Below, piece by piece: positions 8,524 to 16,147 of a stretch of 64,000 nt of DNA; positions within the stretch are counted from its first letter, which is position 1, and every line of letters starts with the position of its first letter. Under the pieces are notes generated by a model. It was not told the origin of the DNA, searched no databases, and worked only from the letters and a program-made list of their open reading frames with translations. Source of the stretch: a virus; the IMG/VR virus record IMGVR_UViG_3300042503_000527, positions 1-64,000 of that record; one strand, given 5' to 3'. The position numbers were made by a program, and so were the translations under genes.

Positions 8524-9797
8524 TGGCTACAAATAGAGTAATATATAATAACGAATTGCTATTCGTTGGACCTGCTCCAGCGAGTGGTTACTTTTTTTCT
8601 GATCCAAATGGTAACTTGTTTAATACTGGGGTTTACAATCTAATTCAACCTCTTAAAAGAATAAATCAATTCAGTTATCAAATCAATACTCAGCCATTAA
8701 GATTCTCAGAGATTGGAAATGCTTCTGCAATTTATGATTATACATTAACCCCTCCTGATGTTAGTATTAGTTTTAATTATAACATAAAAGATTTGAGAAA
8801 TGAAGCTCGTATGGGCTTCTATGTTAACCTCGGGCCTCCAAACTTAGACCAATTTGATGGCGGTCAAGTTTATCCTAGTGGCAATATCCTTTCTGGATTT
8901 TCTTTTGGAGATCAAAGTTATGCTTTTAATACAGACCTAACTCAAGCCACCAATAACACCTTTAAATATCCATTCAAATACAGAGATCAGCGTAATTTAT
9001 TCTTAACTATCACTCCAAATAATACAGACGCAATAGGAAATAATATTTCTGGCTTTCCAGTCTTAGCTTTTGGCAATTGCTACATAACTTCTTATGGAGT
9101 TCAGGCTCAAGTAAATGATTTTCCTAAAGCTACTGTTAATTATGCGGCTCATAATGTAATATACTATTCTTCTGGAATAAACGCAACATCTCCTTACCTA
9201 GATCCAAAAAGTGGCTCACTAAATACTGGGGTTCGTTTCAACATTCCAAACTACAATTCATTAGTGGAAGAAACTGGAAATGCTATTTCTGTTTTGCTTC
9301 CCGGTGAGATTGTTATTGATATTTATGATGTAAATTCTACTTCTAAAACTAAGTCTAATAGAATAGTTCAAGATGCTGCAATACAAAGCTTCAACTTTAG
9401 CGTTCCTCTAGAGAGAGAGCCTTTAAAAACATTAGGCTATGTTTATCCCGTAGATAGACAAATAAACACTCCAATTACTGTTGAAGGGTCTTTTTCTACT
9501 ATTTATAGGAATTTAAACTATTCAGGAGATTTATTATCAGATATAAAGTCTAATTCTAAATACGATATTGTTATCAAGATGAATAAGAGTTCTGATACGA
9601 TTATTAGATACGATATCAGAGGCGCAAAATTCAAAGACTTGTCTTACGACTCTTCAATCGGTGCAAATGCTGTTTTAGATTTTAGTTTTTATTGTGATAT
9701 GGATCTAAATTCTTATCCTCATTCTAATGGTTTGTTCATGAGCGGACTATTAAAAGGATTAAGTTACACGAATTTTAATACTAACGGTCCATTATAA
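8523..9797 (+). CDS. Tail-tube-like protein, paralogue 1 (by the portal)
   Basis: A 424-residue structural protein. It begins NRVIYNNELLFVGP and ends with LSYDSSIGANAVLDFSF and GLFMSG. The same start (NRVIYQ-E-AL) and the same SSIGAN...F...G-FM ending occur in the proteins at 42437-44098 and 44159-45346 in the tail-tube position, so the three are paralogues. The middle is beta-rich with many Asn and Tyr, as for tube or capsid-surface proteins. Here it is coupled to portal by a one-base overlap, which is not where a tube gene normally sits. It could be a specialised tube ring, a tail-terminator-like ring or a head-tail adaptor. The paralogy is clear; the exact role is inference. Confidence 0.75.
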   Translation: MATNRVIYNNELLFVGPAPASGYFFSDPNGNLFNTGVYNLIQPLKRINQFSYQINTQPLRFSEIGNASAIYDYTLTPPDVSISFNYNIKDLRNEARMGFYVNLGPPNLDQFDGGQVYPSGNILSGFSFGDQSYAFNTDLTQATNNTFKYPFKYRDQRNLFLTITPNNTDAIGNNISGFPVLAFGNCYITSYGVQAQVNDFPKATVNYAAHNVIYYSSGINATSPYLDPKSGSLNTGVRFNIPNYNSLVEETGNAISVLLPGEIVIDIYDVNSTSKTKSNRIVQDAAIQSFNFSVPLEREPLKTLGYVYPVDRQINTPITVEGSFSTIYRNLNYSGDLLSDIKSNSKYDIVIKMNKSSDTIIRYDIRGAKFKDLSYDSSIGANAVLDFSFYCDMDLNSYPHSNGLFMSGLLKGLSYTNFNTNGPL

Positions 9798-9819
9798 TTT
9801 CCTTAATCGGTAAATTTTA

Positions 9820-9835
9820 GTGTATAAATAATAAG
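9820..9835 (+). promoter_or_regulatory. Promoter-like element of T4-late type
   Basis: GTGTATAAATAATAAG lies in the 47-base gap after the preceding gene, 9 bases before the ATG at 9845. It contains TATAAATA, the T4 late-promoter core, within the GTGTA frame shared by the other copies. Confidence 0.6.
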
Positions 9836-9844
9836 CTACAAAAT

Positions 9845-10414
9845 ATGAATCTACAGGGTTTAGAAATTGAAATCTTAGAATCAAAGAGGTCTGGGCCTAA
9901 AAGCTCTGCTCAGACCCCTTCGAAACCCTCTGAAAGACGCAAAGGATCTGCGAAAAATCCTGCCGGTAGCGCAGGTACAAAAAGCGACAAAGCAATACAG
10001 TTTTCTGCTAAAGTAGTAGAAGCTCTAAAAGCTAAAGTCAAAGAACACAACAGCAAATATTCTAAAAAAGTTTCTCTTTCTCAATTAAAGAAAGTATACC
10101 GCAGAGGCGCAGGTGCTTTTAGTTCAAGCCATAGACCCGGAAAGACCAGAGGGCAATGGGCAATGGCCCGTGTAAATACGTTTTTAAGAATGATGGCTGG
10201 CAAACCAGTTAAAGATTCTTATCGCAAAGCTGATAGCGATGTAGCTAGAGCTTCAGAGATTGATATCTCTGATTCTTGGGAGCCAAATGATGATGACTTT
10301 TCTCAAGCAGATACTGATATTCAAGACTATAATCTTGATTATGATTTTGAAGATGAGAATGATTTATACTTAGATACAGAGCAAGAAAAAGCAAACTGGT
10401 TAGAATATATTTAA
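9845..10414 (+). CDS. Head-associated protein with the RRGAGAFSSSHRPG motif (DUF5824-like)
   Basis: A 189-residue protein with a basic, low-complexity first third and a conserved central part: VYRRGAGAFSSSHRPG followed by WAMARVNTFLRMM and YRKADSD (residues ~85-130). This motif combination recurs in phage proteins encoded near portal and protease; I associate it with DUF5824 but cannot check. The C-terminal 55 residues are strongly acidic (DDDF, DYDFEDEND), the reverse of the basic start, suggesting electrostatic interaction with DNA, scaffold or capsid interior. First gene after a T4-late-like promoter element. It ends one base before the next start (TAATATG). Confidence 0.7.
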   Translation: MNLQGLEIEILESKRSGPKSSAQTPSKPSERRKGSAKNPAGSAGTKSDKAIQFSAKVVEALKAKVKEHNSKYSKKVSLSQLKKVYRRGAGAFSSSHRPGKTRGQWAMARVNTFLRMMAGKPVKDSYRKADSDVARASEIDISDSWEPNDDDFSQADTDIQDYNLDYDFEDENDLYLDTEQEKANWLEYI

Positions 10415-10415
10415 T

Positions 10416-11423
10416 ATGAAAAACAAAGAACTAGAAATAGATATCTCCTCTAAGATTATCGCCGCAGATAAAGAGAAGAAGACTCTCAATAAACCTTTTA
10501 GAACTCCTAAAGGGCCAAAAAAGTTCTCTGTTTATGTAAAGAACGACAAAGGTAATATCGTTAAAGTTAATTTCGGTGATCCAAACATGGAAATTAAAAG
10601 AGACGATCCCGCAAGAAGAAAGAGCTTTAGAGCTAGACACGGTTGCGATAAAAATCCCGGCCCTAAATGGAAAGCAAAATATTGGTCATGCAGACAATGG
10701 AGAAGCTCCGCTCCAGTCGAAGGTTCAGTTGCTATGGAGTCAGAGGCTAATAAAGGCTTGTGGTACAATATCCAAAAGAAGAAACAACGTCTTGGTAAAA
10801 ATTATAAACCAGCAAAGCCGGGGGATAAAGACTATCCAGATAAAGAGGCTCTCAAAAAGGCTCAAGCAGAAGAAGTAGATTGGGATGGCATTACATTTTT
10901 AGAAGAAGAACAGATTTTGGCTCTTTATCCTGAGTTAGCTCAGATTGTAGCTGAACCTGATGAAGAAATGGAAGAGATGGATGAAGAAGGAGAAATGGAA
11001 GAGTATAAAAATGAGTATTTAGAAATGTCTTTGGGTTCAATTGCTTCGATTAAGACTCATGCCGAAAATATTCTTAACGCCATTAATGATGAGAAAATTA
11101 AAGAAAACTTAACAGAACCTTTTTTGCAAGCCAAAATTGCTATCACAGAAGATTACATGATAATGATACATAATTATGTAATGTTCGCTCAAGAGAGCGA
11201 TGCTTCTTATCCTATGGGACCAATGTTTATGGTTGGAAATATGGTTAAGAACGTAAACAAAGACTGTGATCATTATGGAAGCGAAGGAGTTATAAAAGAA
11301 ATTAAAGATTTACCCAATCGCATGGGTAAAGTGATTTCTTATGAAGTTACAAATGAAGGTCCAACATACAAAAAGGGAGATCTTCTTACTAAAACGCAAG
11401 ACCAGTTAGTTCAAATAGGTTAA
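10416..11423 (+). CDS. Multidomain head-associated protein (phage structural modules)
   Basis: A 335-residue protein that appears to join three modules. Residues ~32-98 carry KFSVYVKNDKGNIVKVNFGD, then PARRKSFRARHGC and YWSCRQW, a block common in phage virion-associated proteins, probably a small metal-binding fold (C and H residues). Residues ~112-150 have GLWYNIQKKKQRLG and KPAKPGDKDYPD, a second recurrent phage block. An acidic spacer rich in Glu/Met follows, then helices. Residues ~280-335 contain DCDHYGSEGVIKEI and VTNEGPTYKKGDLL, a beta-rich SH3/KOW-like ending. I know these blocks only as conserved phage sequence without settled function. Location between portal and protease supports a capsid-interior or assembly role. 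Confidence 0.72.
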   Translation: MKNKELEIDISSKIIAADKEKKTLNKPFRTPKGPKKFSVYVKNDKGNIVKVNFGDPNMEIKRDDPARRKSFRARHGCDKNPGPKWKAKYWSCRQWRSSAPVEGSVAMESEANKGLWYNIQKKKQRLGKNYKPAKPGDKDYPDKEALKKAQAEEVDWDGITFLEEEQILALYPELAQIVAEPDEEMEEMDEEGEMEEYKNEYLEMSLGSIASIKTHAENILNAINDEKIKENLTEPFLQAKIAITEDYMIMIHNYVMFAQESDASYPMGPMFMVGNMVKNVNKDCDHYGSEGVIKEIKDLPNRMGKVISYEVTNEGPTYKKGDLLTKTQDQLVQIG

Positions 11424-11426
11424 AGA

Positions 11427-11444
11427 GTGTATAAATACTAAAGG
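11427..11444 (+). promoter_or_regulatory. Promoter-like element of T4-late type with AAGG
   Basis: GTGTATAAATACTAAAGG lies 3 bases after a stop codon and 2 bases before the ATG at 11447. TATAAATACT is nearly identical to the T4 late-promoter core, and the trailing AAAGG could serve as the ribosome-binding site. Confidence 0.62.
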
Positions 11445-11446
11445 AT

Positions 11447-11812
11447 ATGAATATACTGTCTGCAATGTTGGAGTTTCAAAATCAAGTCAAAATTTTCCAT
11501 TGGCAAACTTATGGTTATTCAGAGCATCAGAGTTTTGGAGAATTATATGATAGCCTTTCTGGACATATTGATGAATTTGTTGAAATTTTCATGGGTAAAT
11601 ATGGGCGCATCATTGCAAAAGATTCATTTGTGCTAACTCTTCAAAATTACAAATCCGTTAGCCCATTGGAGGCAATGAATAATTTTATTTCTTTCCTTAA
11701 CTCTGATCTACCTTCTCAGCTAGACCCTGCTAAGGATACTGATCTTCTAAATATCAGAGATGAAATTTTAGGAAGCGTTAATAAAACTAAATATTTACTA
11801 ACTTTAAAATGA
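11447..11812 (+). CDS. Small helical, ferritin/Dps-like protein
   Basis: A 121-residue helical protein. The first helix pattern, MLEFQNQVKIFHWQTYGYSEHQSFGELYDSL, contains the FHWQT...H..F..LYD signature that Dps/ferritin-like proteins use to begin their four-helix bundle. It continues with HIDEFVEIFMGKYGRI. Several phage homologues of this kind lie near head genes and are annotated only as domains of unknown function. The metal-site residues (H, D/E) are partly present, so iron binding is possible but not shown. It starts after a T4-late-like promoter element with AAAGG and ends in an ATGA overlap with the next gene. Confidence 0.7.
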   Translation: MNILSAMLEFQNQVKIFHWQTYGYSEHQSFGELYDSLSGHIDEFVEIFMGKYGRIIAKDSFVLTLQNYKSVSPLEAMNNFISFLNSDLPSQLDPAKDTDLLNIRDEILGSVNKTKYLLTLK

Positions 11813-12105
11813 AAGAATTTATAAGAAACGGAGTTCCTTCAGTATCAATCAGTACTGTTAATTTTACAACTACCGGCGTTGTAATCCAGCCGCCAACTGT
11901 TGGTAGAATTTATATTACTGATGTTATTGCTACTAATTCTGCTATAACTTTAACTAATGCTTCTTCTGTTACTTCTGGAAATGTTTTAGCTTATGTAGCT
12001 CAAGGTAATTGTAATTTTTCTGTACCTGTTAGAGTTCCTGATCTTTCAGGAGTAGCAATTTCTACAGCTAGTGCAATCGGCAGTATTAATTATTTTCTAG
12101 AATAA
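11809..12105 (+). CDS. Small beta-rich structural protein
   Basis: A 98-residue protein of mostly beta-forming residues (Val, Thr, Ser, Ile, Asn) with almost no charge. It ends with ISTASAIGSINYFLE. The pattern resembles small phage decoration or fibre-base proteins, but no family is recognised. Translation is coupled to the previous gene by an ATGA overlap and to the protease gene by a two-base gap, so it belongs to the capsid-assembly operon. Confidence 0.6.
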   Translation: MKEFIRNGVPSVSISTVNFTTTGVVIQPPTVGRIYITDVIATNSAITLTNASSVTSGNVLAYVAQGNCNFSVPVRVPDLSGVAISTASAIGSINYFLE

Positions 12106-12107
12106 AT

Positions 12108-13577
12108 ATGAATTTTGATTTTTCAACAACGTTTAGTTCCTCAATAAGACCTTTAGTATCTGAGGAAAAAGATAAATATCTATCATTAGCCAGTCTAGTT
12201 GACGTAGGAAATTTCATTCCTGAAGTCAATGCTGATTCTAATATGGATCTTTTGCCTATTGCATTTAATGCTTGTGTTGTAAATCGTGTTAATAAAAATG
12301 GAGATGTAATTGATTCTTCTATTGCCGCTGAAGTATACAAAAATTTTATAAATAAACCAATTAACATTGAACATAATCGCTCAAATGTAGTTGGTGTTAT
12401 TTTATCAGCAGGATTTTCTGAGTTTGGAACGGATTTGCCTCTTACAGAAGAGCAAGTAAAAGATAAAAAAGAGCCATACAACATTACTCTTGGCGGCGTT
12501 GTTTGGAAAATCGTAAATAAAGATCTAGCAAATGTAATAGAAGAGTCAAATGATCCTACTTCCAATAACTACATGAAAGTTAGTGCCTCTTGGGAGCTAG
12601 GATTTAATGATTTTGAGATAGCTGTTTTAGAAGGCGGCGAGAAAAATATAGAGAACGCTTCCATCATTTCTGACAAAGAAGAGATTGAAAAAATTAAAGG
12701 TAAATTAACCGGATATGGCGGCAGCGGAAGAATAAGCGAAAATCAATCTGTTTACCGTAAAATTAAAGGAAGAGTGCTTCCTTTAGGAGTTGGCTTAACT
12801 GCGAATCCCGCCGCTGATGTCGCCGGTGTTAGTATTAAAAAACTAGAATCAGAAGAAATGATACAGCAAAAAGCAGAAGAAATTTCACAAACCCTAGAAT
12901 CTAATGTAATTATCGAAAGAAAGAATATGAAAATATCTGAAGTATCGCAAATTACTGATGAGTTGCTTAAAGAAGCAACCGCTTCTTCCATCAGAGATTT
13001 CATTGGAGAGCAACTCAAAGAAGCCTCTGAGAAATTTGCTGCTGAGAAGAAAGCAAAAGAAGACGCAATCAAGAATGCTGAAGAGAAGTACGCTAGTCTC
13101 TCTACTGATTCTGAAAACCTAAAGAAAGAACTTGAGACCCTCAAGCAATCTTTAGAAACCCTACAACAAGAAAAAGCTTCTAAGGAGAAGCAAGAACTAT
13201 TCTCTTCCAGAATGGCTGGACTTGATGAAGAGTTTGATCTTGATTCAGAAGATAGGGAAGTAATTGCTAACGATATCAGAGATTTAGACGATGATTCTTT
13301 CGCCGCCTACAAAAAGAAAATGGGCGTTCTAATGAAGGAGAAGAACAAAGCTTATAAAGCCTCTAAGATGCCAAAAGAAGAGAAAAAAGAGACAATGGCT
13401 ACAGAGGACAAGCAATCTGTTGCTTCTACCGAAAATGCTACTGTCGTTGATGACGCTATTAGCAACGGAACTCAGCAAACTGACAAGATTACTGCTGGCG
13501 TTGTTGCTCCATCAAAGACAATTAAGCAAAAATATCAATCAGCTTTTAATGACGAAGGCTTCGTTATTACAAAATAA
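12108..13577 (+). CDS. Prohead maturation protease fused to a scaffold-like domain
   Basis: A 489-residue protein with two parts. Residues 1-~245 look like a phage prohead protease: KPINIEHNRSNVVGVI places a candidate catalytic His at 89, and MKVSASWELGF has candidate nucleophiles S159/S161, the order and spacing of herpes-type assembly proteases. Residues ~255-390 form a long charged coiled coil, and the C-terminus is Lys/Glu/Thr-rich, both typical of scaffolds. Cleavage inside the prohead would let the scaffold leave. An in-frame ATG at 12927 (residue 274), preceded by an A/G-rich GAAAGAAAGAAT, could start a separate scaffold product as in lambda C/Nu3. It ends before the decoration-like protein and major capsid genes. 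Confidence 0.78.
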   Translation: MNFDFSTTFSSSIRPLVSEEKDKYLSLASLVDVGNFIPEVNADSNMDLLPIAFNACVVNRVNKNGDVIDSSIAAEVYKNFINKPINIEHNRSNVVGVILSAGFSEFGTDLPLTEEQVKDKKEPYNITLGGVVWKIVNKDLANVIEESNDPTSNNYMKVSASWELGFNDFEIAVLEGGEKNIENASIISDKEEIEKIKGKLTGYGGSGRISENQSVYRKIKGRVLPLGVGLTANPAADVAGVSIKKLESEEMIQQKAEEISQTLESNVIIERKNMKISEVSQITDELLKEATASSIRDFIGEQLKEASEKFAAEKKAKEDAIKNAEEKYASLSTDSENLKKELETLKQSLETLQQEKASKEKQELFSSRMAGLDEEFDLDSEDREVIANDIRDLDDDSFAAYKKKMGVLMKEKNKAYKASKMPKEEKKETMATEDKQSVASTENATVVDDAISNGTQQTDKITAGVVAPSKTIKQKYQSAFNDEGFVITK

Positions 13578-13581
13578 ACAA

Positions 13582-13600
13582 ACAATAAATATATAATAGG
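13582..13600 (+). promoter_or_regulatory. Weak promoter-like element before the decoration/capsid genes
   Basis: ACAATAAATATATAATAGG in the 31-base gap keeps the AT core and the final AATAGG of the recurrent element but lacks the leading GTG. The AGGA just upstream of the ATG at 13609 can act as a ribosome-binding site. Confidence 0.4.
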
Positions 13601-13608
13601 AAAACACT

Positions 13609-14178
13609 ATGCCATATTCATCTACTAAAAGATTAATTAAACCATTTCGTGGTTATGGTGAGCATGAAGTTATCAACATGTTCGCTTTTGATCTCGAAAC
13701 TGTAAACAAAGGAACTTTCGTTAAAGTCCTTGGCTCAGGTTGGAGAAACACTGACGACGCTCTAAACATTCTATCAAATGGTGCTGTAGGAGCTTCTTAC
13801 AGCAACGTCGTTTCTGATCGTTATTCCACCACTGCTCGCGTTACTACTGCTGGCACTGGAGACTTGGGCAAGGTTATCGGAATCCTTCTCAATGACGTTC
13901 GTGAAACAGACGAAAACGGCGAGAAACTTATCTATAACCCTCGCAAAGCTGCTGAGTTGAGCGCAGTTGTCTCTGGACAAACTGTTCCCGTTCTCAAGCG
14001 CGGCATCATCTTGGCTTATGCAACTGGAGCTACCGCTGGTAACTCTGCTTTCATCAATGCTAATGGTGAATTGGAAACCAATGCTGTCATTTATGGTGGT
14101 AGCGGTGGTGCTAAGGTTGGAACTTATTTAGGTTCTGCTGATACTGATGGCTATGCCTTATTGAACCTCGACCTATAA
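13609..14178 (+). CDS. Probable capsid decoration or minor head protein
   Basis: A 189-residue, beta-rich protein directly before the major capsid gene, which is the usual place of decoration (head-stabilising) proteins. Sequence features: GYGEHEVINMFAFD near the start, then a Gly/Ala/Thr/Ser-rich middle with VTTAGTGDLGKVIGILL and VPVLKRGIILAYATGATAG, which suit a small beta barrel on the capsid surface. It shares with the major capsid gene a richer, more GC codon choice (CGT, CGC, CTC, GGC) than the fibre genes, as expected for an abundant protein. No family is recognised by eye. Confidence 0.68.
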   Translation: MPYSSTKRLIKPFRGYGEHEVINMFAFDLETVNKGTFVKVLGSGWRNTDDALNILSNGAVGASYSNVVSDRYSTTARVTTAGTGDLGKVIGILLNDVRETDENGEKLIYNPRKAAELSAVVSGQTVPVLKRGIILAYATGATAGNSAFINANGELETNAVIYGGSGGAKVGTYLGSADTDGYALLNLDL

Positions 14179-14215
14179 TAACCAACAAGAACAACTAACT
14201 AATTAACTAAATAAT

Positions 14216-15373
14216 ATGAGACTTAAATTAAAAAATACGCCAGAACAAGTAGAGCTAATCAAAAAGGTTGGTTCTCGCAATGTCGTTGAGTCCGCTGAAG
14301 CTATGGAGGCTTTGGCCGCTTTCGTTGGACCAGTTATCCAAAAGGTACTCGCTCAAGCTGGTACTGCCGGTATGATCTATAGAGATATGGAGTTTAATGA
14401 GGACGATAGTCCTTCTTATCCTCTTGATCTCTATTACAATGAGGCTGCTGGTCTAGTTTCCGTCTGGGCACAAAATGTTGCTGGTGGTCTACCCTCCAAC
14501 TACATGGATCAACCAGTTCAAGAGTTGAAGATTGCTACTTACCGTCTTGACTCTGCCGTTTCCTTCAACAAGAAGTATGCTCGCAAAGCTCGTCTTGACG
14601 TAGTTAGCGGAGCTTTGGATCGCATGGCTCAAGAGGTTCTTGTTAAGCAAGAGCGCAATGCTTGGGCTGTTATTCTTAAGGCTCTAGCCAACGCCTCCAC
14701 CAAGGATGGACGTTCAGTTGCTTTCGGAACTTCTGGAGCTTTGAAGCACATTCTCTCTCCTTCTCAAACTTTCTCTGGAGCTACATTTAATCTTCAAATG
14801 TTAAATGAATTGATCCTCCGCACCAAGAGAATTAATGTTTCTTTTGCTGGTGGTACTCCTTCTGATAATTCTGCTCGCGGCTTGACTGATCTTTTCGTCA
14901 GTCCTGAAGCTAAAGCTAAGATTCGTCAGTTCTCATTCAATCCTCTCTTTGGAACCAGTTCTACTACTCAAACTCAATTGTCTGAGGATGTTCGCACTGA
15001 GATCTTCAGAGGCGGTGGTATGGAAAGCCTCTTTGGCATCAATATCATTGAGTTGCTTGAGTTGGGTGCAAGCCAAAAGTATAACGTTCTTCTCAGTAAC
15101 TTTACTGGTGCTAACACTTATCCTGATATTAACGGAAATACCGCTGCTGCTTTTGCCAGCACAGAGGAAATTGCTATCGGACTTGATCTAAGCCGCGATG
15201 CTTTCATTCGCCCAGTTGCTACAAACGCTGAGAGCGGTGGACAACTCACTGTTCTCCCTGATGATCAATTCATCACCCGCGCCGAGAAGACTGGATTCTA
15301 CGGATTCCTAGAGGAAGGCCGTATCTGTATCGACGCTCGCGCTGTCGTCGGTATGAGATTCGATGACGTATAA
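14216..15373 (+). CDS. Major capsid protein
   Basis: A 385-residue protein in the position of the major capsid protein, with HK97-fold-type sequence: a helical N-terminal arm, then MIYRDMEFNEDDSPSYPLDL, AVSFNKKYARKARLDVVSGALDRM (the long spine helix, residues ~119-142) and a C-terminal QFITRAEKTGFYGFLEEGR...GMRFDD resembling the P-domain end. The gene uses the most GC-rich, selective codons in the window and is closed by the strongest terminator, as expected for the most abundant virion protein. No long cleavable N-terminal delta domain is seen, consistent with a separate or fused scaffold in the gene at 12108. Confidence 0.88.
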   Translation: MRLKLKNTPEQVELIKKVGSRNVVESAEAMEALAAFVGPVIQKVLAQAGTAGMIYRDMEFNEDDSPSYPLDLYYNEAAGLVSVWAQNVAGGLPSNYMDQPVQELKIATYRLDSAVSFNKKYARKARLDVVSGALDRMAQEVLVKQERNAWAVILKALANASTKDGRSVAFGTSGALKHILSPSQTFSGATFNLQMLNELILRTKRINVSFAGGTPSDNSARGLTDLFVSPEAKAKIRQFSFNPLFGTSSTTQTQLSEDVRTEIFRGGGMESLFGINIIELLELGASQKYNVLLSNFTGANTYPDINGNTAAAFASTEEIAIGLDLSRDAFIRPVATNAESGGQLTVLPDDQFITRAEKTGFYGFLEEGRICIDARAVVGMRFDDV

Positions 15374-15390
15374 AATCTAAGTTAGGTTTT

Positions 15391-15421
15391 AACCCCGGAG
15401 GCAACCCCTCCGGGGTTTTTT
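15391..15421 (+). terminator. Rho-independent terminator after the major capsid gene
   Basis: AACCCCGGAGG pairs with CCTCCGGGGTT around a five-base loop (11 base pairs, mostly G-C), followed by a T run. It lies 18 bases after the capsid stop. Confidence 0.92.
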
Positions 15422-15440
15422 ATTTTACATTTTTAACTAT

Positions 15441-15456
15441 ATGTATTAATATAAGG
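15441..15456 (+). promoter_or_regulatory. Promoter-like element, degenerate copy
   Basis: ATGTATTAATATAAGG lies between the capsid terminator and the ATG at 15458, so a promoter is needed here. It resembles the recurrent element but begins ATG rather than GTG. AAGG doubles as ribosome-binding site. Confidence 0.45.
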
Positions 15457-15457
15457 T

Positions 15458-15814
15458 ATGGCTAAAAAGAAGAAGCAAAAGATTGACGACTTGAGTCAAA
15501 CTCACGCCAAGATCGAAGAAAAAGAGTATCAAACTCTTGACCAAATTCTTGGTGATTCTGGTGCTGATAAATATGGTACTTTTAGTGAAGATGAGTATTG
15601 GAGTCAGCTAAATGCAATGACTAAAAGCGACCTTCAAAATCATGCTCTTAAGATGAATCTTATTCCTGTTGACAATATGAAGATGCTAAGAGAGCGATTG
15701 TTGAACGAGTTTCGCAGATACAATAATTCTTATTTGAGAGTATCCAGCACCAAGAAAGTTTTAGATACTAGTGTTTCTGATACTGTAAAGAAAATTTTAG
15801 CCGAAGGAAGATAA
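15458..15814 (+). CDS. Small basic protein with SAP-like helix pair
   Basis: A 118-residue protein starting with a run of lysines (MAKKKKQK). Residues ~52-88 (MTKSDLQNHALKMNLIP, then RERLLNEFRRY) have the helix-loop-helix pattern of SAP or Rho-N-type nucleic-acid-binding domains: a Leu-rich helix, a Pro turn and a second charged helix. In phages such proteins between capsid and tail genes are usually head-tail or DNA-associated and poorly characterised. It follows the capsid terminator and a promoter-like element, and is cotranscribed with the next short gene. Confidence 0.65.
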   Translation: MAKKKKQKIDDLSQTHAKIEEKEYQTLDQILGDSGADKYGTFSEDEYWSQLNAMTKSDLQNHALKMNLIPVDNMKMLRERLLNEFRRYNNSYLRVSSTKKVLDTSVSDTVKKILAEGR

Positions 15815-15823
15815 TACAAATAT

Positions 15824-16048
15824 ATGGAACAGACTAATCAACAGCAACCACAGCAACCTCCATCCGTAAGAGATCTGCCAGATCCTACGCCACAAATTGC
15901 CCTAAATACTTTTGTGGGCTTGGGTCGTCAAAGCAGATTGAGCTATGATGAGCATGTATACCTTGACAAGTGTACTGCTGCTCTTCAAGCCGCAATTGGC
16001 AACGCAAAGGGACCAGAAATTCCTCCGTTCCCAAAGATGCAGGTCTAA
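15824..16048 (+). CDS. Small Pro/Gln-rich protein of unknown function
   Basis: A 74-residue protein beginning with a Gln/Pro-rich run (QQQPQQPPSVRDLPDPTPQ), then a helical section (SYDEHVYLDKCTAALQAAI) and a Pro-rich tail. No family recognised. It sits 9 bases after the preceding gene and before a terminator, so it closes a two-gene operon. The helical middle could be an oligomerisation segment in a neck or head accessory protein, but this is a guess. Confidence 0.55.
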   Translation: MEQTNQQQPQQPPSVRDLPDPTPQIALNTFVGLGRQSRLSYDEHVYLDKCTAALQAAIGNAKGPEIPPFPKMQV

Positions 16049-16074
16049 ATATTAGATCAAAATATTAGAAACGC

Positions 16075-16116
16075 AATCTTTAGCTCTCGATTTTTAGGGG
16101 GCTAAAGATTTTTTTG
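16075..16116 (+). terminator. Rho-independent terminator before the fibre block
   Basis: AATCTTTAGC pairs with GCTAAAGATT (10 base pairs) around a 16-base loop, followed by seven T residues that run directly into the promoter-like element at 16116. Confidence 0.85.
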
Positions 16117-16133
16117 TGTAAATAATAATAAGG
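16116..16133 (+). promoter_or_regulatory. Promoter-like element at the head of the fibre operon
   Basis: GTGTAAATAATAATAAGG begins at the last base of the T run of the terminator. The ATG of the giant fibre lies 14 bases downstream, after a further TATAAGG. The terminator-then-element arrangement repeats at 39646 and 45405. Confidence 0.62.
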
Positions 16134-16147
16134 TATAAGGTTTTAAA

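Noticed and set aside
10172-10195. GTGTAAATACG string resembling the promoter element
   Set aside because: It is inside the coding frame of the gene at 9845 (RVNTF codons), with no gene start close downstream.
12086-12565. A 159-codon open frame on the minus strand
   Set aside because: It lies entirely opposite the protease gene, has no separate start signal, and its composition mirrors the plus-strand codons.
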